64,000 bases of DNA, from assembly GCA_934316545.1 (NCBI GenBank), contig CAKRDT010000002.1, forward strand, positions 62,001-126,000, in the 5' to 3' direction. Position 1 is the stretch's first letter. Each line of letters opens with the position of its first letter. The notes under the pieces were generated by a model, which saw nothing but the letters and a program-made list of their open reading frames with translations, had not been told where the DNA came from and searched no databases. Position numbers and translations under genes: made by a program. Below, piece by piece: positions 55,631-64,000 of this stretch. The DNA is from an uncultured Agathobacter sp. GTDB taxonomy: Bacteria > Bacillota > Clostridia > Lachnospirales > Lachnospiraceae.

Positions 55631-56311
55631 ATGGAACAAGCAAAAATTGCGAATCTTTATGATCTGACACAGACGATCGCCGGAGAGTATCTGGCACAGT
55701 TTACGTACCCGTGGGAGGCTTTAAAAGGTATCTCGGATCTGATCCGACAGATCGGACCGACTCTGGATCCGGAAGTGTATGAGAAGAGAGGCGAAGATAT
55801 CTGGGTTGCCAGAAGTGCGACCATCGCACCGACAGCAAGCTTAAATGGACCTTTAATTATTGATGAGGACGTAGAGGTTCGTCAGTGCGCATTCATCCGA
55901 GGCAGTGCTATCGTAGGAAAAGGTTCTGTGGTCGGAAACTCTACGGAGCTTAAGAATGTCATTATTTTTAATTCCGTTCAGGTTCCTCATTACAATTATG
56001 TCGGGGATTCTATTTTAGGCTATAAGTCGCATATGGGTGCCGGCTCAATCACTTCAAATGTGAAGTCGGATAAAACACTTGTTGTGGTCAAGGATAAACT
56101 AGATTCCGGCGAGGAGATTGAAACAGGACTTAAGAAATTCGGTGCCATGCTCGGTGATTATGTGGAAGTGGGATGCAACTCCGTATTAAATCCGGGAACG
56201 GTCATTGGAAAACATTGTAATGTTTATCCGTTGTCCTGCGTGCGTGGGGTTGTCCCGATGGAGCATATTTTTAAGGATGCACAGCATGTCGTGAAAAAAG
56301 AGTCAAACTAA
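55631..56311 (+). CDS. Left-handed beta-helix (hexapeptide) protein, GlmU-like C-terminal domain
   Basis: A 226-residue protein made mainly of hexapeptide repeats (residues ~60-200), with IAPTASLNGPLIID, GAGSITSNVKSDK and VLNPGTVIGKHCNVYP. It resembles the acetyltransferase half of GlmU but lacks the uridylyltransferase domain. Relatives are often labelled UDP-N-acetylglucosamine pyrophosphorylase; a sugar-nucleotide acyltransferase role is possible, not shown. GAGAGGAG precedes the start. Confidence 0.8.
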   Translation: MEQAKIANLYDLTQTIAGEYLAQFTYPWEALKGISDLIRQIGPTLDPEVYEKRGEDIWVARSATIAPTASLNGPLIIDEDVEVRQCAFIRGSAIVGKGSVVGNSTELKNVIIFNSVQVPHYNYVGDSILGYKSHMGAGSITSNVKSDKTLVVVKDKLDSGEEIETGLKKFGAMLGDYVEVGCNSVLNPGTVIGKHCNVYPLSCVRGVVPMEHIFKDAQHVVKKESN

Positions 56312-56347
56312 TACGAAAAATTTGGGAATGTACGAAAAAAAGTGCCA

Positions 56348-56364
56348 ATAAGTACTAGACTTAT
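56348..56364. promoter_or_regulatory. Operator-like palindrome upstream of the NifU-like gene
   Basis: ATAAGT, five bases and ACTTAT form a perfect inverted repeat about 90 bases before the gene. The binding factor is unknown. Confidence 0.35.
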
Positions 56365-56451
56365 GAAAAAAAATATGCAAAAATACTTAGGGTATGTCAA
56401 AATGGTAACAGAGTTTATCATATACAATTAACATGCGAAAGGAGTCTTAAG

Positions 56452-57144
56452 ATGATTTACACAAAGGAAGTTGAAAACATGTGTCCTGTAGCTAAGGGCG
56501 CAAAACATGAGCCAGCTCCTATTCCAGAAGAAGGAAAATGGGTTCATTCTAAGAAAATTGAGGACATTTCAGGATTTACACACGGTGTAGGCTGGTGTGC
56601 ACCACAGCAGGGTGCCTGCAAGCTTTCACTCAACGTAAAAAATGGTGTTATTGAGGAAGCATTAGTAGAGACAATCGGATGCTCTGGTATGACTCACTCA
56701 GCTGCTATGGCTGCAGAAGTATTACAGGGTAAGACAATTCTCGAGGCTTTAAATACAGACTTAGTTTGTGACGCTATCAACACAGCTATGAGAGAGCTTT
56801 TCTTACAGATCGTATACGGACGTACACAGTCTGCATTCTCTGATGACGGACTTGCAGTTGGTGCCGGTCTTGAAGATTTAGGAAAGGGACTTCGTTCTCA
56901 GGTTGGTACAATGTATGCAACAAAGGAGAAGGGTGTTCGTTACCTTGAGATGGCTGAGGGATATGTCACAGGTATCGCACTTGATGCTGATAACGAAGTA
57001 ATCGGTTACCAGTTCGTTTCTCTTGGAAAGATGACTGACTTCATTAAGAAGGGTGATGATCCTAACACTGCCTGGGAGAAGGCTAAGGGTCAGTACGGTC
57101 GTGTGGATGATGCTGTCAAGATCATCGATCCACGTCAGGAATAA
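56452..57144 (+). CDS. NifU/IscU-like iron-sulfur scaffold protein
   Basis: A 230-residue protein related to the IscU/NifU N-terminal scaffold domain. Conserved Cys candidates are in GWCAPQQGACK (residues ~48-58), TIGCSGMTHSAAMAAEVLQG (around 83) and LVCDAINT (about 104). It is longer than IscU (~130) because of a C-terminal extension from about residue 130 (GVRYLEMAEGYVTGIALD onward) with no recognised domain. Codon use is highly biased, like ilvC, which suggests strong expression. The AAAGGAG site precedes the ATG and the GGGtGRT gene follows 20 bases later. No cysteine desulfurase is nearby, so its partner may be the GGGtGRT protein. Confidence 0.85.
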   Translation: MIYTKEVENMCPVAKGAKHEPAPIPEEGKWVHSKKIEDISGFTHGVGWCAPQQGACKLSLNVKNGVIEEALVETIGCSGMTHSAAMAAEVLQGKTILEALNTDLVCDAINTAMRELFLQIVYGRTQSAFSDDGLAVGAGLEDLGKGLRSQVGTMYATKEKGVRYLEMAEGYVTGIALDADNEVIGYQFVSLGKMTDFIKKGDDPNTAWEKAKGQYGRVDDAVKIIDPRQE

Positions 57145-57164
57145 TTGGAAAGGAGAACGAGATA

Positions 57165-58178
57165 ATGGCATCATTATTTGAAGGATATGAAAGAAGAATT
57201 GACCAGATTAATGCTGTATTAAACAGCTATGGTATCAGCTCTATCGAAGAAGCTGAGAAAATTACAAAGGACGCTGGACTGAACGTTTACGATCAGGTTA
57301 AAAAGATTCAGCCAATTTGTTTCGAGAACGCTTGCTGGGCTTACACTGTAGGTGCTGCAATCGCAATCAAGAAGGGCTGCAAGAGAGCTGCTGACGCTGC
57401 TGCAGCAATCGGAGAGGGACTTCAGGCATTCTGTATTCCTGGATCTGTTGCTGATCACCGTAAGGTAGGTCTTGGACATGGTAACCTTGGCAAGATGCTC
57501 CTTGAAGAGGAGACAGAGTGCTTCTGTTTCTTAGCCGGACATGAGTCATTCGCAGCCGCTGAGGGTGCAATCGGTATCGCAGAGAAGGCAAACAAGGTTC
57601 GTAAGAAACCTCTTCGTGTTATCTTAAATGGTCTTGGAAAAGACGCTGCACAGATCATCTCCCGTATCAACGGATTTACATTTGTTGAGACACAGTATGA
57701 TTACAAGGCTGCAAAGCTTAATGTTGTATATGAGAAGGCATACTCTAACGGACTTCGTGCAACTGTAAAATGTTACGGTGCTGACGATGTTCAGGAAGGT
57801 GTTGCAATCATGCATCATGAGAACGTAGGTGTTTCCATCACTGGTAACTCTACAAACCCAACACGTTTCCAGCATCCGGTTGCAGGTACATACAAGAAAG
57901 AGTGTATCGAGCAGGGTAAGAAGTATTTCTCCGTAGCATCAGGCGGTGGTACAGGACGTACACTTCACCCAGATAACATGGCTGCAGGACCAGCTTCTTA
58001 CGGTATGACAGATACTATGGGACGTATGCACTCTGATGCACAGTTCGCAGGATCCTCTTCCGTACCGGCTCACGTTGAGATGATGGGTCTGATCGGAATG
58101 GGTAATAACCCAATGGTTGGAGCTACAGTTGCAGTTGCAGTTTCTGTTGAGGAAGCAGCAAACGCTGGTAAGTTCTAA
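57165..58178 (+). CDS. GGGtGRT family protein of unknown function
   Basis: A 337-residue soluble protein carrying the family-naming motif SGGGTGRTLHPDN near residues 264-276, and a Gly/Met-rich C-terminus (LIGMGNNPMVGATVAVAVS). Other conserved-looking stretches are ENACWAYTVGAAIAI and DHRKVGLGHGNLGKM. No enzyme class is evident to me. It always appears, as far as I recall, beside the NifU-like gene upstream, and both show the same strong codon bias, so they probably form one abundant two-protein unit. The start follows GGAAAGGAG. Confidence 0.85.
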   Translation: MASLFEGYERRIDQINAVLNSYGISSIEEAEKITKDAGLNVYDQVKKIQPICFENACWAYTVGAAIAIKKGCKRAADAAAAIGEGLQAFCIPGSVADHRKVGLGHGNLGKMLLEEETECFCFLAGHESFAAAEGAIGIAEKANKVRKKPLRVILNGLGKDAAQIISRINGFTFVETQYDYKAAKLNVVYEKAYSNGLRATVKCYGADDVQEGVAIMHHENVGVSITGNSTNPTRFQHPVAGTYKKECIEQGKKYFSVASGGGTGRTLHPDNMAAGPASYGMTDTMGRMHSDAQFAGSSSVPAHVEMMGLIGMGNNPMVGATVAVAVSVEEAANAGKF

Positions 58179-58244
58179 AAAACGCTGAATTTATAAGGCT
58201 TTAAGAAATGAAAAGGAGTAGTAAAAAGTGAATAAATGAGGTTT

Positions 58245-58331
58245 ATTCCTACATTATTCCTATACTACTCCTACATCTTAATTCCTACACTGGTGAGGGA
58301 GGATGTAATTCCTACACTTCGACCCCTACAC
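58245..58331. repeat. Six direct repeats, consensus AYTCCTACAY
   Basis: Copies at 58245, 58256, 58267, 58281, 58308 and 58322, each about ten bases. An inverted AGGAGTAGTA at 58213-58222 mirrors 58263-58272. The array lies 13 bases beyond the 3' end of a broken integrase gene, which fits arm-type integrase-binding sites. Confidence 0.7.
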
Positions 58332-58343
58332 TAATTTAACATA

Positions 58344-59128
58344 TTATTTTATTTTTTGCATTTCAGAAATATGCCACTCCTCTTGACGAGTTGTGTATAC
58401 TTTTTCTGTAATGTCATTTATGGCGTGACCGACGATGTATTTAATTGCATATTCGTCTACGCCATATTTTTTAGATTGAGTAATGAAATGATTACGACCA
58501 TCATGAGGACGATGCTCTGGGTTCAGTTGCAGCTGATCACTTAGCTGTACAAATCGGTACTCATATTTGTCGTATGTCAGCTTTAATGAGTTACGTCGAG
58601 ACCTTGAATCGTTACAATTGATCAGATACTCGCTTTCGAGTTTCTTTGCCTCTTCGTATCTCCTCATTACTAATGGACGTATCTTTGGGTGTATCGGAAC
58701 TAAACGATCTGTTCCCGCAGATGTTTTTATTCCGCCAATGAACGTCTATTTTTCTATATCCACCTTATTTAAGTCTAATAAGTCCAAGTTCTTGAGGACG
58801 CCATCCACTATAACACTGAATCAATAACACATCAGCATATTCAACATCATTTACAATTTTCCATAATTTCTGAATTTCTCCTTCAGTATATGGTATATGT
58901 GGTCGTACTGATTTATCGACAGTTTCACGCATATCCTTACTTGTAATAAATAATCGTGCGTAATTTTTGTCTGCGATTTCATGTTCACAAGCATAATCAA
59001 ACATTTTATTGAACACAGATTTCATTCGTAGTTTCGTATTGGGGGATGCCTTATCACTGTATAATACAGAAAAACGGTTTTCATCAATAGCGGGAAAGAT
59101 TTCATCTGCAAAGACTTGATACCTCTAT
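58344..59128 (-). pseudogene. Broken tyrosine recombinase (integrase)
   Basis: Fragments of one phage-type integrase on the minus strand. From right to left: a core-binding part starting near 59128 (YQVFADEIFPAIDENRF), without a start because TAATAG stops precede it; then GWRPQELGLIRL with the first catalytic Arg; a frameshift near 58765; a nonsense TAG at about 58745-58750; GGIKTSAGTDR with the Lys; and HDGRNHF, IVGHAIND and KVYTTRQ with the His, Arg, His and Tyr. All catalytic residues remain but the frame is broken and the N-terminal ~100 residues are gone. It marks an old integrative element. Confidence 0.88.
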
Positions 59129-59326
59129 TATACAGCAAGCCATTTGGGCTTGTATTTACTACAAAATATATGAACTTTTCAAGGTGCTATAGCGGAGCTT
59201 TTGACCCTAACATCATTTTATATGGGAGAATGATAATTGGAGCAAAAAAGAAATAACAGTGTAATGGGAAAATTTGGAAGTGAGAATATTGGCAGTTTTT
59301 AAGTAAAATCGTTTCTTCTTAAAATA

Positions 59327-59355
59327 TTGACAAAAATTAATAGAGGTGCTAGTGT
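59327..59355 (+). promoter_or_regulatory. Promoter of the secreted Ig-like protein gene
   Basis: TTGACA (59327-59332), 17 bases, then TAGTGT (59350-59355) with an extended TG two bases before it. It lies 37 bases before the start codon. Confidence 0.6.
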
Positions 59356-59391
59356 ATATAGAAATATTTGATTATACGAGGAGTAAAGAAA

Positions 59392-60150
59392 ATGAAAAAA
59401 GGTAAAAAAATATTTGTAGCAGTTCTTCTTTCTTTTGCAACCGTAATGGCATCTCCGGTTATCATGCCAAAAACAGGAACGATTGCAGAAGCAAAAACAA
59501 TTAAACTTTCGGATACAACATTGGAACTGATGCCGGGCGAATACTACCAAATGGAAGTAAAAAATGCAGGTTCACAGAAAATAACATGGAAGTCTTCTGA
59601 TAAAAAAGTTATGAAGATTACTGCAAAGGGAAAAGTACATTCGGTAGGTGCCGGTGGAGAAAGCTGTACAATTACGGCAACTGTTGGGAAGAAGACATTG
59701 AAATGTAAAGCAACAGTTATGGATGTTCAGGATTATGGATTGAATAATTATTTGGTCTGGTTATCCAATTGGACTTATACAGGATATGACGTTAAGGGGA
59801 AAAAAGTAAATAATGTAATTCCGCAATATATGGAAGTGTTTAAGTATAAAGGAAAATACTGTTATGTGATTGAAACGGAAGGTGGCAATCAGGGAACCGA
59901 ATATGTGGCATACGATTATAGTGTAGTAGAAATCGGAAAGAAATTGCCATCTTGTATGAAAAAACCAATGTATGCTGTTTATGAAGAAGGAAAAGATGCT
60001 CGTTTGGCAAAAAAAATACCAAAAGGTGAAGTGTTGACCGATCGGGCAGTAAATATTCTGTTGGATGCAAAAGGAAACCTTGTTATAGAAAAAGCGCGTA
60101 ATTATACAGATAAACAATGGAAGGCACGTTTAAAGGAATTGGGATATTAA
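59392..60150 (+). CDS. Secreted protein with a BIG2/Ig-like domain
   Basis: A 252-residue exported protein. A signal peptide (residues ~1-30, KKGKKIFVAVLLSFATVMA) is followed by a bacterial Ig-like (BIG2) domain at about 36-105, with ITWKSSDKKVMKITAKGKV, and a C-terminal region of ~145 residues that I do not recognise. The start at 59392 follows GAGGAG; a TTG at 59368 is in frame but lacks a site. It is rich in Lys and visibly more A-rich than neighbours, and sits next to the integrase relic, so it may be acquired DNA. Confidence 0.8.
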   Translation: MKKGKKIFVAVLLSFATVMASPVIMPKTGTIAEAKTIKLSDTTLELMPGEYYQMEVKNAGSQKITWKSSDKKVMKITAKGKVHSVGAGGESCTITATVGKKTLKCKATVMDVQDYGLNNYLVWLSNWTYTGYDVKGKKVNNVIPQYMEVFKYKGKYCYVIETEGGNQGTEYVAYDYSVVEIGKKLPSCMKKPMYAVYEEGKDARLAKKIPKGEVLTDRAVNILLDAKGNLVIEKARNYTDKQWKARLKELGY

Positions 60151-60191
60151 TAAAGGTGCAACAGAAATCAGAATTACTTTGATAAATTGTG

Positions 60192-60333
60192 AAATGGTGT
60201 TTAATCACAAGAGGTAAACACCATTTTGGAGCGAAAAAGGAGAATTTAATATAAAGTGTGTAAGTTGCTGGTAACAAAAACTTACACACTTTTTTATATT
60301 TACCTACCCCAGATTTTTAGCATGGGGTAGGTA
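60192..60333 (+). terminator. Three consecutive hairpins in the 360-base gap after the Ig-like gene
   Basis: The gap 60151-60511 holds: a 12-base stem (60192-60203, 60215-60226); a 13-base stem (60254-60266, 60279-60291) followed by six T, a good terminator; and an 11-base stem (60301-60311, 60323-60333). The rest, apart from a promoter near 60450, shows no coding or riboswitch signal to me. Confidence 0.8.
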
Positions 60334-60444
60334 AAAGAAAATCGACTAATATGTGAAATCCCTTCGGGCAGAGAATGGAAGGACCTTTAATGAGGAATGA
60401 ACAAGACCAAAGGAATGCAAGAGAACTGGCAATCTAGGAAAAGC

Positions 60445-60473
60445 TTGCCTTTTTCGCATGAGAATGGTACGAT
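60445..60473 (+). promoter_or_regulatory. Candidate promoter of the cohesin/dockerin gene
   Basis: TTGCCT (60445-60450) and TACGAT (60468-60473) are 17 bases apart, 38 bases before the start. The -35 sits in the right arm of a small GGCAA/TTGCC hairpin. Confidence 0.5.
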
Positions 60474-60511
60474 AAATTTATATAGGCATAAGCAAGGGAG
60501 CGTTATAGCAT

Positions 60512-61723
60512 ATGAAGTTTTGTTGGGGAAGATTACAAAAGATCATTACATATATCTTGGTTGGGGGACTGTTTGCAACGAGTGTTTTGCCTGTTGCTTC
60601 GCAGGCTGCGACCACGACGGATGCGGTTGCGGAAAAGAAAACCGATATTACAGGCGACAAGATTTTTGAGATGACAAGCAGTTCGACATCGCTTAATAAA
60701 GGAGACGAAGTCGAGGTTAAGTTTGCTGTTCATAACACACCAACGTACGGATTTCGTGGAGAACTGGTATATGATACCGATGTGTTTGAAACTCTTGAGG
60801 CGGGAGAACTTACTCCCTGCAATTATATTCCAAATGATGAGAATAATCAGGGTAGCTGGATCGCATCTTACTCACCATCTGATAAGAGTATCGAAGTGCG
60901 TTGGCGAGGAAACAAGGCGGTAACGCTTCCGGAAGATACCAAAGGCGTTTTGCTTTCTATCCGTCTTGTTGTAAAGAAAGCAACAGAATTAACGGAAATC
61001 AAGCTGAATAATCCAATGGTATATAAGACAAATGAAAGTAGTGACACGGTTACCTATCAGTCCGGCCTCGGGCTTCGACTTAAGAATACAAAAACAAAGA
61101 AAATGGTACTTACATCCCAGGATGTGAGTGTGGCGGGATCAACGGTTCCGGTTTCGGTTTCGTGTACGACCAATGAGGGTTTCTTAAGTTTGGATCTGGT
61201 TGTTGAGTTTGATAAAACAAAACTTACCTATCAATCTGTTTCGGTTACATCCTCATTAAAAAATATTGTCTCCGTTGTTTCGTATTCAACAGAAGCCGGT
61301 GGAGGCAAAGTCGTTACGCATATGAAGGCTACGCAGGAAGTGAAAAATATCGGTGGACTGTTTACTTTGAATTTTGCACCGGTTAAATCAGGCGGGACAT
61401 CGCAGACGAGCACGACGGTTACCGATACGGTAAAGATTTCCGTTGAGAATGTGAAGGATCAGGATGGGAGTGCTTTTGTGACAACCGGAGCAGCTTCTAA
61501 GGTTACGTTTAAGCTTGAGCCGGCGATGATGGGGGATATCAACGGAAATAAAAAGATTGATCTGGTGGATGCTTTGTATATTGTGCAGTATTATAACAAA
61601 GTGCGGTATTTTACGGAGGAGCAGAAGACCGTTGCCGATGTCAATAAAAACGGAACGGTTGATCTGGTGGATGCACTTTTGATCATGCAGTATTACAATG
61701 GTGTGATCAAGAGTTTTCCGTGA
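60512..61723 (+). CDS. Secreted protein with cohesin-like domains and a C-terminal dockerin
   Basis: A 403-residue exported protein with a signal peptide (residues ~1-33, ending ASQAAT). Two regions, ~45-180 and ~195-335, resemble cohesin domains (PVSVSCTTNEGFLSLDLVVE; YDTDVFETLEAGELTP). The C-terminus is a type I dockerin with two calcium-binding repeats at ~341-362 (GDINGNKKIDLVDALYIVQ) and ~376-397 (ADVNKNGTVDLVDALLIMQ). Such modules hold cellulosome-like or cell-surface complexes together. No catalytic domain is present and no other cohesin or dockerin gene is in the window. The start has AGGGAG upstream. Confidence 0.85.
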   Translation: MKFCWGRLQKIITYILVGGLFATSVLPVASQAATTTDAVAEKKTDITGDKIFEMTSSSTSLNKGDEVEVKFAVHNTPTYGFRGELVYDTDVFETLEAGELTPCNYIPNDENNQGSWIASYSPSDKSIEVRWRGNKAVTLPEDTKGVLLSIRLVVKKATELTEIKLNNPMVYKTNESSDTVTYQSGLGLRLKNTKTKKMVLTSQDVSVAGSTVPVSVSCTTNEGFLSLDLVVEFDKTKLTYQSVSVTSSLKNIVSVVSYSTEAGGGKVVTHMKATQEVKNIGGLFTLNFAPVKSGGTSQTSTTVTDTVKISVENVKDQDGSAFVTTGAASKVTFKLEPAMMGDINGNKKIDLVDALYIVQYYNKVRYFTEEQKTVADVNKNGTVDLVDALLIMQYYNGVIKSFP

Positions 61724-61820
61724 TGTGCGGCAGATGATGTATATATGGAATTATTTTATATGCTGATTGCTGAAACCGTCATAAAATGAACGGATAAGAA
61801 TAGTTTGGAGTTATTTGATA

Positions 61821-61879
61821 TATAACCTGTAGTTATAACAAATATACTGCTTGACAAATGTAGATTATAGTATTATTAT
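61821..61879 (+). promoter_or_regulatory. Promoter of ilvNC with upstream palindrome
   Basis: TTGACA (61851-61856) and TATTAT (61874-61879) are 17 bases apart. Upstream, TATAAC, five bases and GTTATA (61821-61837) form a perfect palindrome, a possible operator. No T-box or leader peptide is seen here. Confidence 0.65.
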
Positions 61880-61913
61880 CTAATAAACGCAAAGAAAGTA
61901 GAAGGTTTTCATA

Positions 61914-62414
61914 ATGAGAAGACAAGCATTATCTCTTTTAGTTGAAAACAATCCAGGCGTTACGAGCCGCATTTCCGGATTGTTCAGCCGCAGAGGCTAT
62001 AACATTGACAGTTTTTCATCCGGTGTGACCGCAGATCCTAAGTATACAAGAATTACGATCGTGGCCAGTGGAGAGGAACAGATTCTTGAGCAGATTGAAA
62101 AGCAGCTTGAGAAACTGGAAGATGTTTTGGATATCAAGAAGCTGGAACCGGGTTCTTCGGTGACACGAGAATTGATTATGGTTAAGATTCGTGCGAAGGA
62201 TACGCAGCGCCAGCCGATTATGAATGTTGCGGAAATCTTCCATGGTAAGATTGTGGATGTGACGCATGATTCTATGGTGATCGAATTGGTCGGACATCAG
62301 GATAAACTGGATGCTTTCCTTGATCTGCTTGACGGATACGAGATTCTGGAACTTGCAAGAACTGGTATCACCGGTTTAACAAGAGGTTCAGACGATGTTA
62401 AGTTTTTAGATTAG
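61914..62414 (+). CDS. ilvN: Acetolactate synthase small (regulatory) subunit
   Basis: Regulatory subunit that gives valine feedback control to acetolactate synthase. The N-terminal ACT domain (LVENNPGVTSRISGLFSRRGYNIDS in part, residues ~10-30) is followed by the conserved ELIMVKIRA linker and C-terminal ALS domain. At 166 residues it is normal. The catalytic partner ilvB is not adjacent, and ilvC follows 43 bases downstream in what looks like one operon. Confidence 0.95.
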   Translation: MRRQALSLLVENNPGVTSRISGLFSRRGYNIDSFSSGVTADPKYTRITIVASGEEQILEQIEKQLEKLEDVLDIKKLEPGSSVTRELIMVKIRAKDTQRQPIMNVAEIFHGKIVDVTHDSMVIELVGHQDKLDAFLDLLDGYEILELARTGITGLTRGSDDVKFLD

Positions 62415-62445
62415 CTACTTAATTTATTTAAAGTATATATTTTAG

Positions 62446-63483
<1,038 letters not shown>

Positions 63484-63494
63484 TCAGATACATA

Positions 63495-63525
63495 AAGGCT
63501 TCGGCATTTGCCGGAGTCTTTTTTT
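63495..63525 (+). terminator. Terminator of ilvNC
   Basis: AAGGCTTCGGCA pairs with TGCCGGAGTCTT (12 positions, two G-U), followed by a long T run. Confidence 0.88.
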
Positions 63526-63550
63526 ATCATAGGAAATTCTGTCAAATGAG

Positions 63551-63578
63551 TTGACAAAAATACGATCTATGATAGAAT
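63551..63578 (+). promoter_or_regulatory. Promoter of the leuS T-box transcript
   Basis: TTGACA (63551-63556) and TAGAAT (63573-63578) are 16 bases apart, upstream of the T-box leader. Confidence 0.75.
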
Positions 63579-63585
63579 AATTCTG

Positions 63586-63848
63586 TTGTTTGACGCAATT
63601 CATATAGAGAATGCGAAGAAGAGGAACAGTAGGATTTACGGTTTGACAGAGAGCTGCCGGAAGGTGCGAGGCAGTAGGCTTATGATCTGAACTCACCTTG
63701 GAGCAGCCGGATTGAAGATTGGTGTTGTGTAGGTCCGGACGGCTGATCGCCGATACCGGATCATGAGTGCGTATTTATTTTAAATGCGAAGCAGAGTGGT
63801 ACCACGGAGTCAGGACTTCGTCTCTATATTAAGAGACGAAGTTTTTTT
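63586..63848 (+). promoter_or_regulatory. T-box riboswitch, leucine (specifier CTC)
   Basis: A tRNA-sensing leader. Stem I begins with AGAGAGCTGCCGG and holds GAACTCACC, with specifier CTC at 63692-63694 reading tRNA-Leu. The T-box AGAGTGGTACCACGG is at 63793-63807, and its TGGT can pair with the ACCA end of uncharged tRNA. The terminator stem (63815-63825, 63832-63842) is followed by a T run. Uncharged tRNA-Leu should favour read-through into leuS. Confidence 0.93.
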
Positions 63849-63929
63849 GCTTTGTAAATGTGTTTTGGAATTATGAATGCAGTTACCGTGTTTTGTATAC
63901 ATGAATGCTTTGAAATAAAGGAGGAAATT

Positions 63930-64000
63930 ATGTCAGAAGTTTACAACCACAAAGTGGTCGAGAAGAAGTGGCAGAAAGTCTGGGATGATGAGAAGGCTTT
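63930..64000 (+). CDS. leuS: Leucyl-tRNA synthetase, 3'-truncated by window edge
   Basis: The first 23 codons, beginning MSEVYNHKVVEKKWQKVWDD, match the N-terminus of bacterial LeuRS (the IEKKWQ...W pattern). AGGAGG precedes the ATG. The leucine T-box upstream supports the call. Only about 3% of the gene is inside the window. Confidence 0.88.
   Translation, partial: MSEVYNHKVVEKKWQKVWDDEKA

Noticed and set aside
58245..58331. Possible CRISPR array
   Set aside because: Units are only ten bases, spacing is 11-27 bases and there are no spacers or cas genes.
58236..58334. A 32-codon open frame over the CCTACA repeats
   Set aside because: It has only a poor start context and is fully explained by the direct repeats, which happen to lack stops in this frame.
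60151..60511. Possible c-di-GMP riboswitch, considered because of the PilZ protein
   Set aside because: No GEMM-I or GEMM-II core could be found; the gap is explained by three hairpins and a promoter.
60397..60669. A 90-codon open frame overlapping the cohesin/dockerin start
   Set aside because: It is in a different frame, has no ribosome site and overlaps a gene with a signal peptide and clear domains.

Overview
The window looks like chromosomal DNA of an endospore-forming member of the Clostridia, most likely Lachnospiraceae. The evidence is the sporulation genes spoIVA, spoIVB and spo0A, a GlgC/GlgD glycogen pair, a conserved NifU-like plus GGGtGRT gene pair, a DUF5688-like gene, low-to-mid GC content and strong AGGAGG-type ribosome sites. 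Almost all genes are intact and tightly packed; the only clear gene remnant is an integrase near 59 kb.

Region by region. 1-8.4 kb: the 3' end of malQ, spoIVA, a three-gene ABC importer of the TrpX/PF04392 type, and glgC-glgD. 8.4-18.8 kb: the classic Firmicutes chain asp23, nusB, xseA, xseB, ispA, dxs, tlyA, nadK, argR, recN, spoIVB. 18.8-28.1 kb: a molybdenum-hydroxylase island. Its leftward arm carries a FecBCD-type ABC importer, a ModE-like regulator and a fused NTPase/nucleotidyltransferase. Its rightward arm carries a three-subunit xanthine-dehydrogenase-family enzyme and an NCS2 purine permease. 28-37.7 kb: an MCP-PilZ chemoreceptor, a polar amino acid ABC importer with a rearranged binding domain, and a MarR regulator followed by a heterodimeric ABC exporter. 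37.9-40.2 kb: spo0A and glgA. 40.3-45.7 kb: a DUF5688-like gene and a leftward potABCD polyamine operon with its XRE-cupin regulator. 45.9-50.3 kb: tRNA-Thr(CGT), a small membrane protein, an HD-domain protein, queH, argH and asd. 50.5-58.2 kb: an ATPase with a degraded P-loop, a topoisomerase III with five zinc repeats, a left-handed beta-helix protein, and the NifU-like/GGGtGRT pair. 58.2-61.7 kb: an accessory patch with six short direct repeats, a broken tyrosine integrase, a secreted Ig-like protein and a cohesin/dockerin protein. 61.9-64 kb: ilvN, ilvC, a leucine T-box leader and the first codons of leuS.

The genes form several working units: glycogen synthesis (glgC, glgD, glgA, malQ) interleaved with sporulation genes; an isoprenoid/DNA-repair housekeeping operon; molybdate uptake plus cofactor tailoring serving a purine-type hydroxylase; polyamine uptake; and branched-chain amino acid synthesis feeding leucyl-tRNA synthetase.

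The most interesting observations are these. (1) At spoIVA and spoIVB, sporulation-type promoters lie inside the left arm of the preceding gene's terminator hairpin, so a sporulation transcript should skip that arm while read-through transcripts would fold over the ribosome site or start codon. (2) The amino acid binding domain fused to the permease at 30.7 kb has its two lobes in circularly permuted order. (3) The spoIVB-spo0A linkage is interrupted by about 19 kb. (4) The NifU-like/GGGtGRT pair is uncharacterised as far as I know, and its codon use suggests high expression. (5) An integrase relic sits beside an array of candidate arm-type sites.
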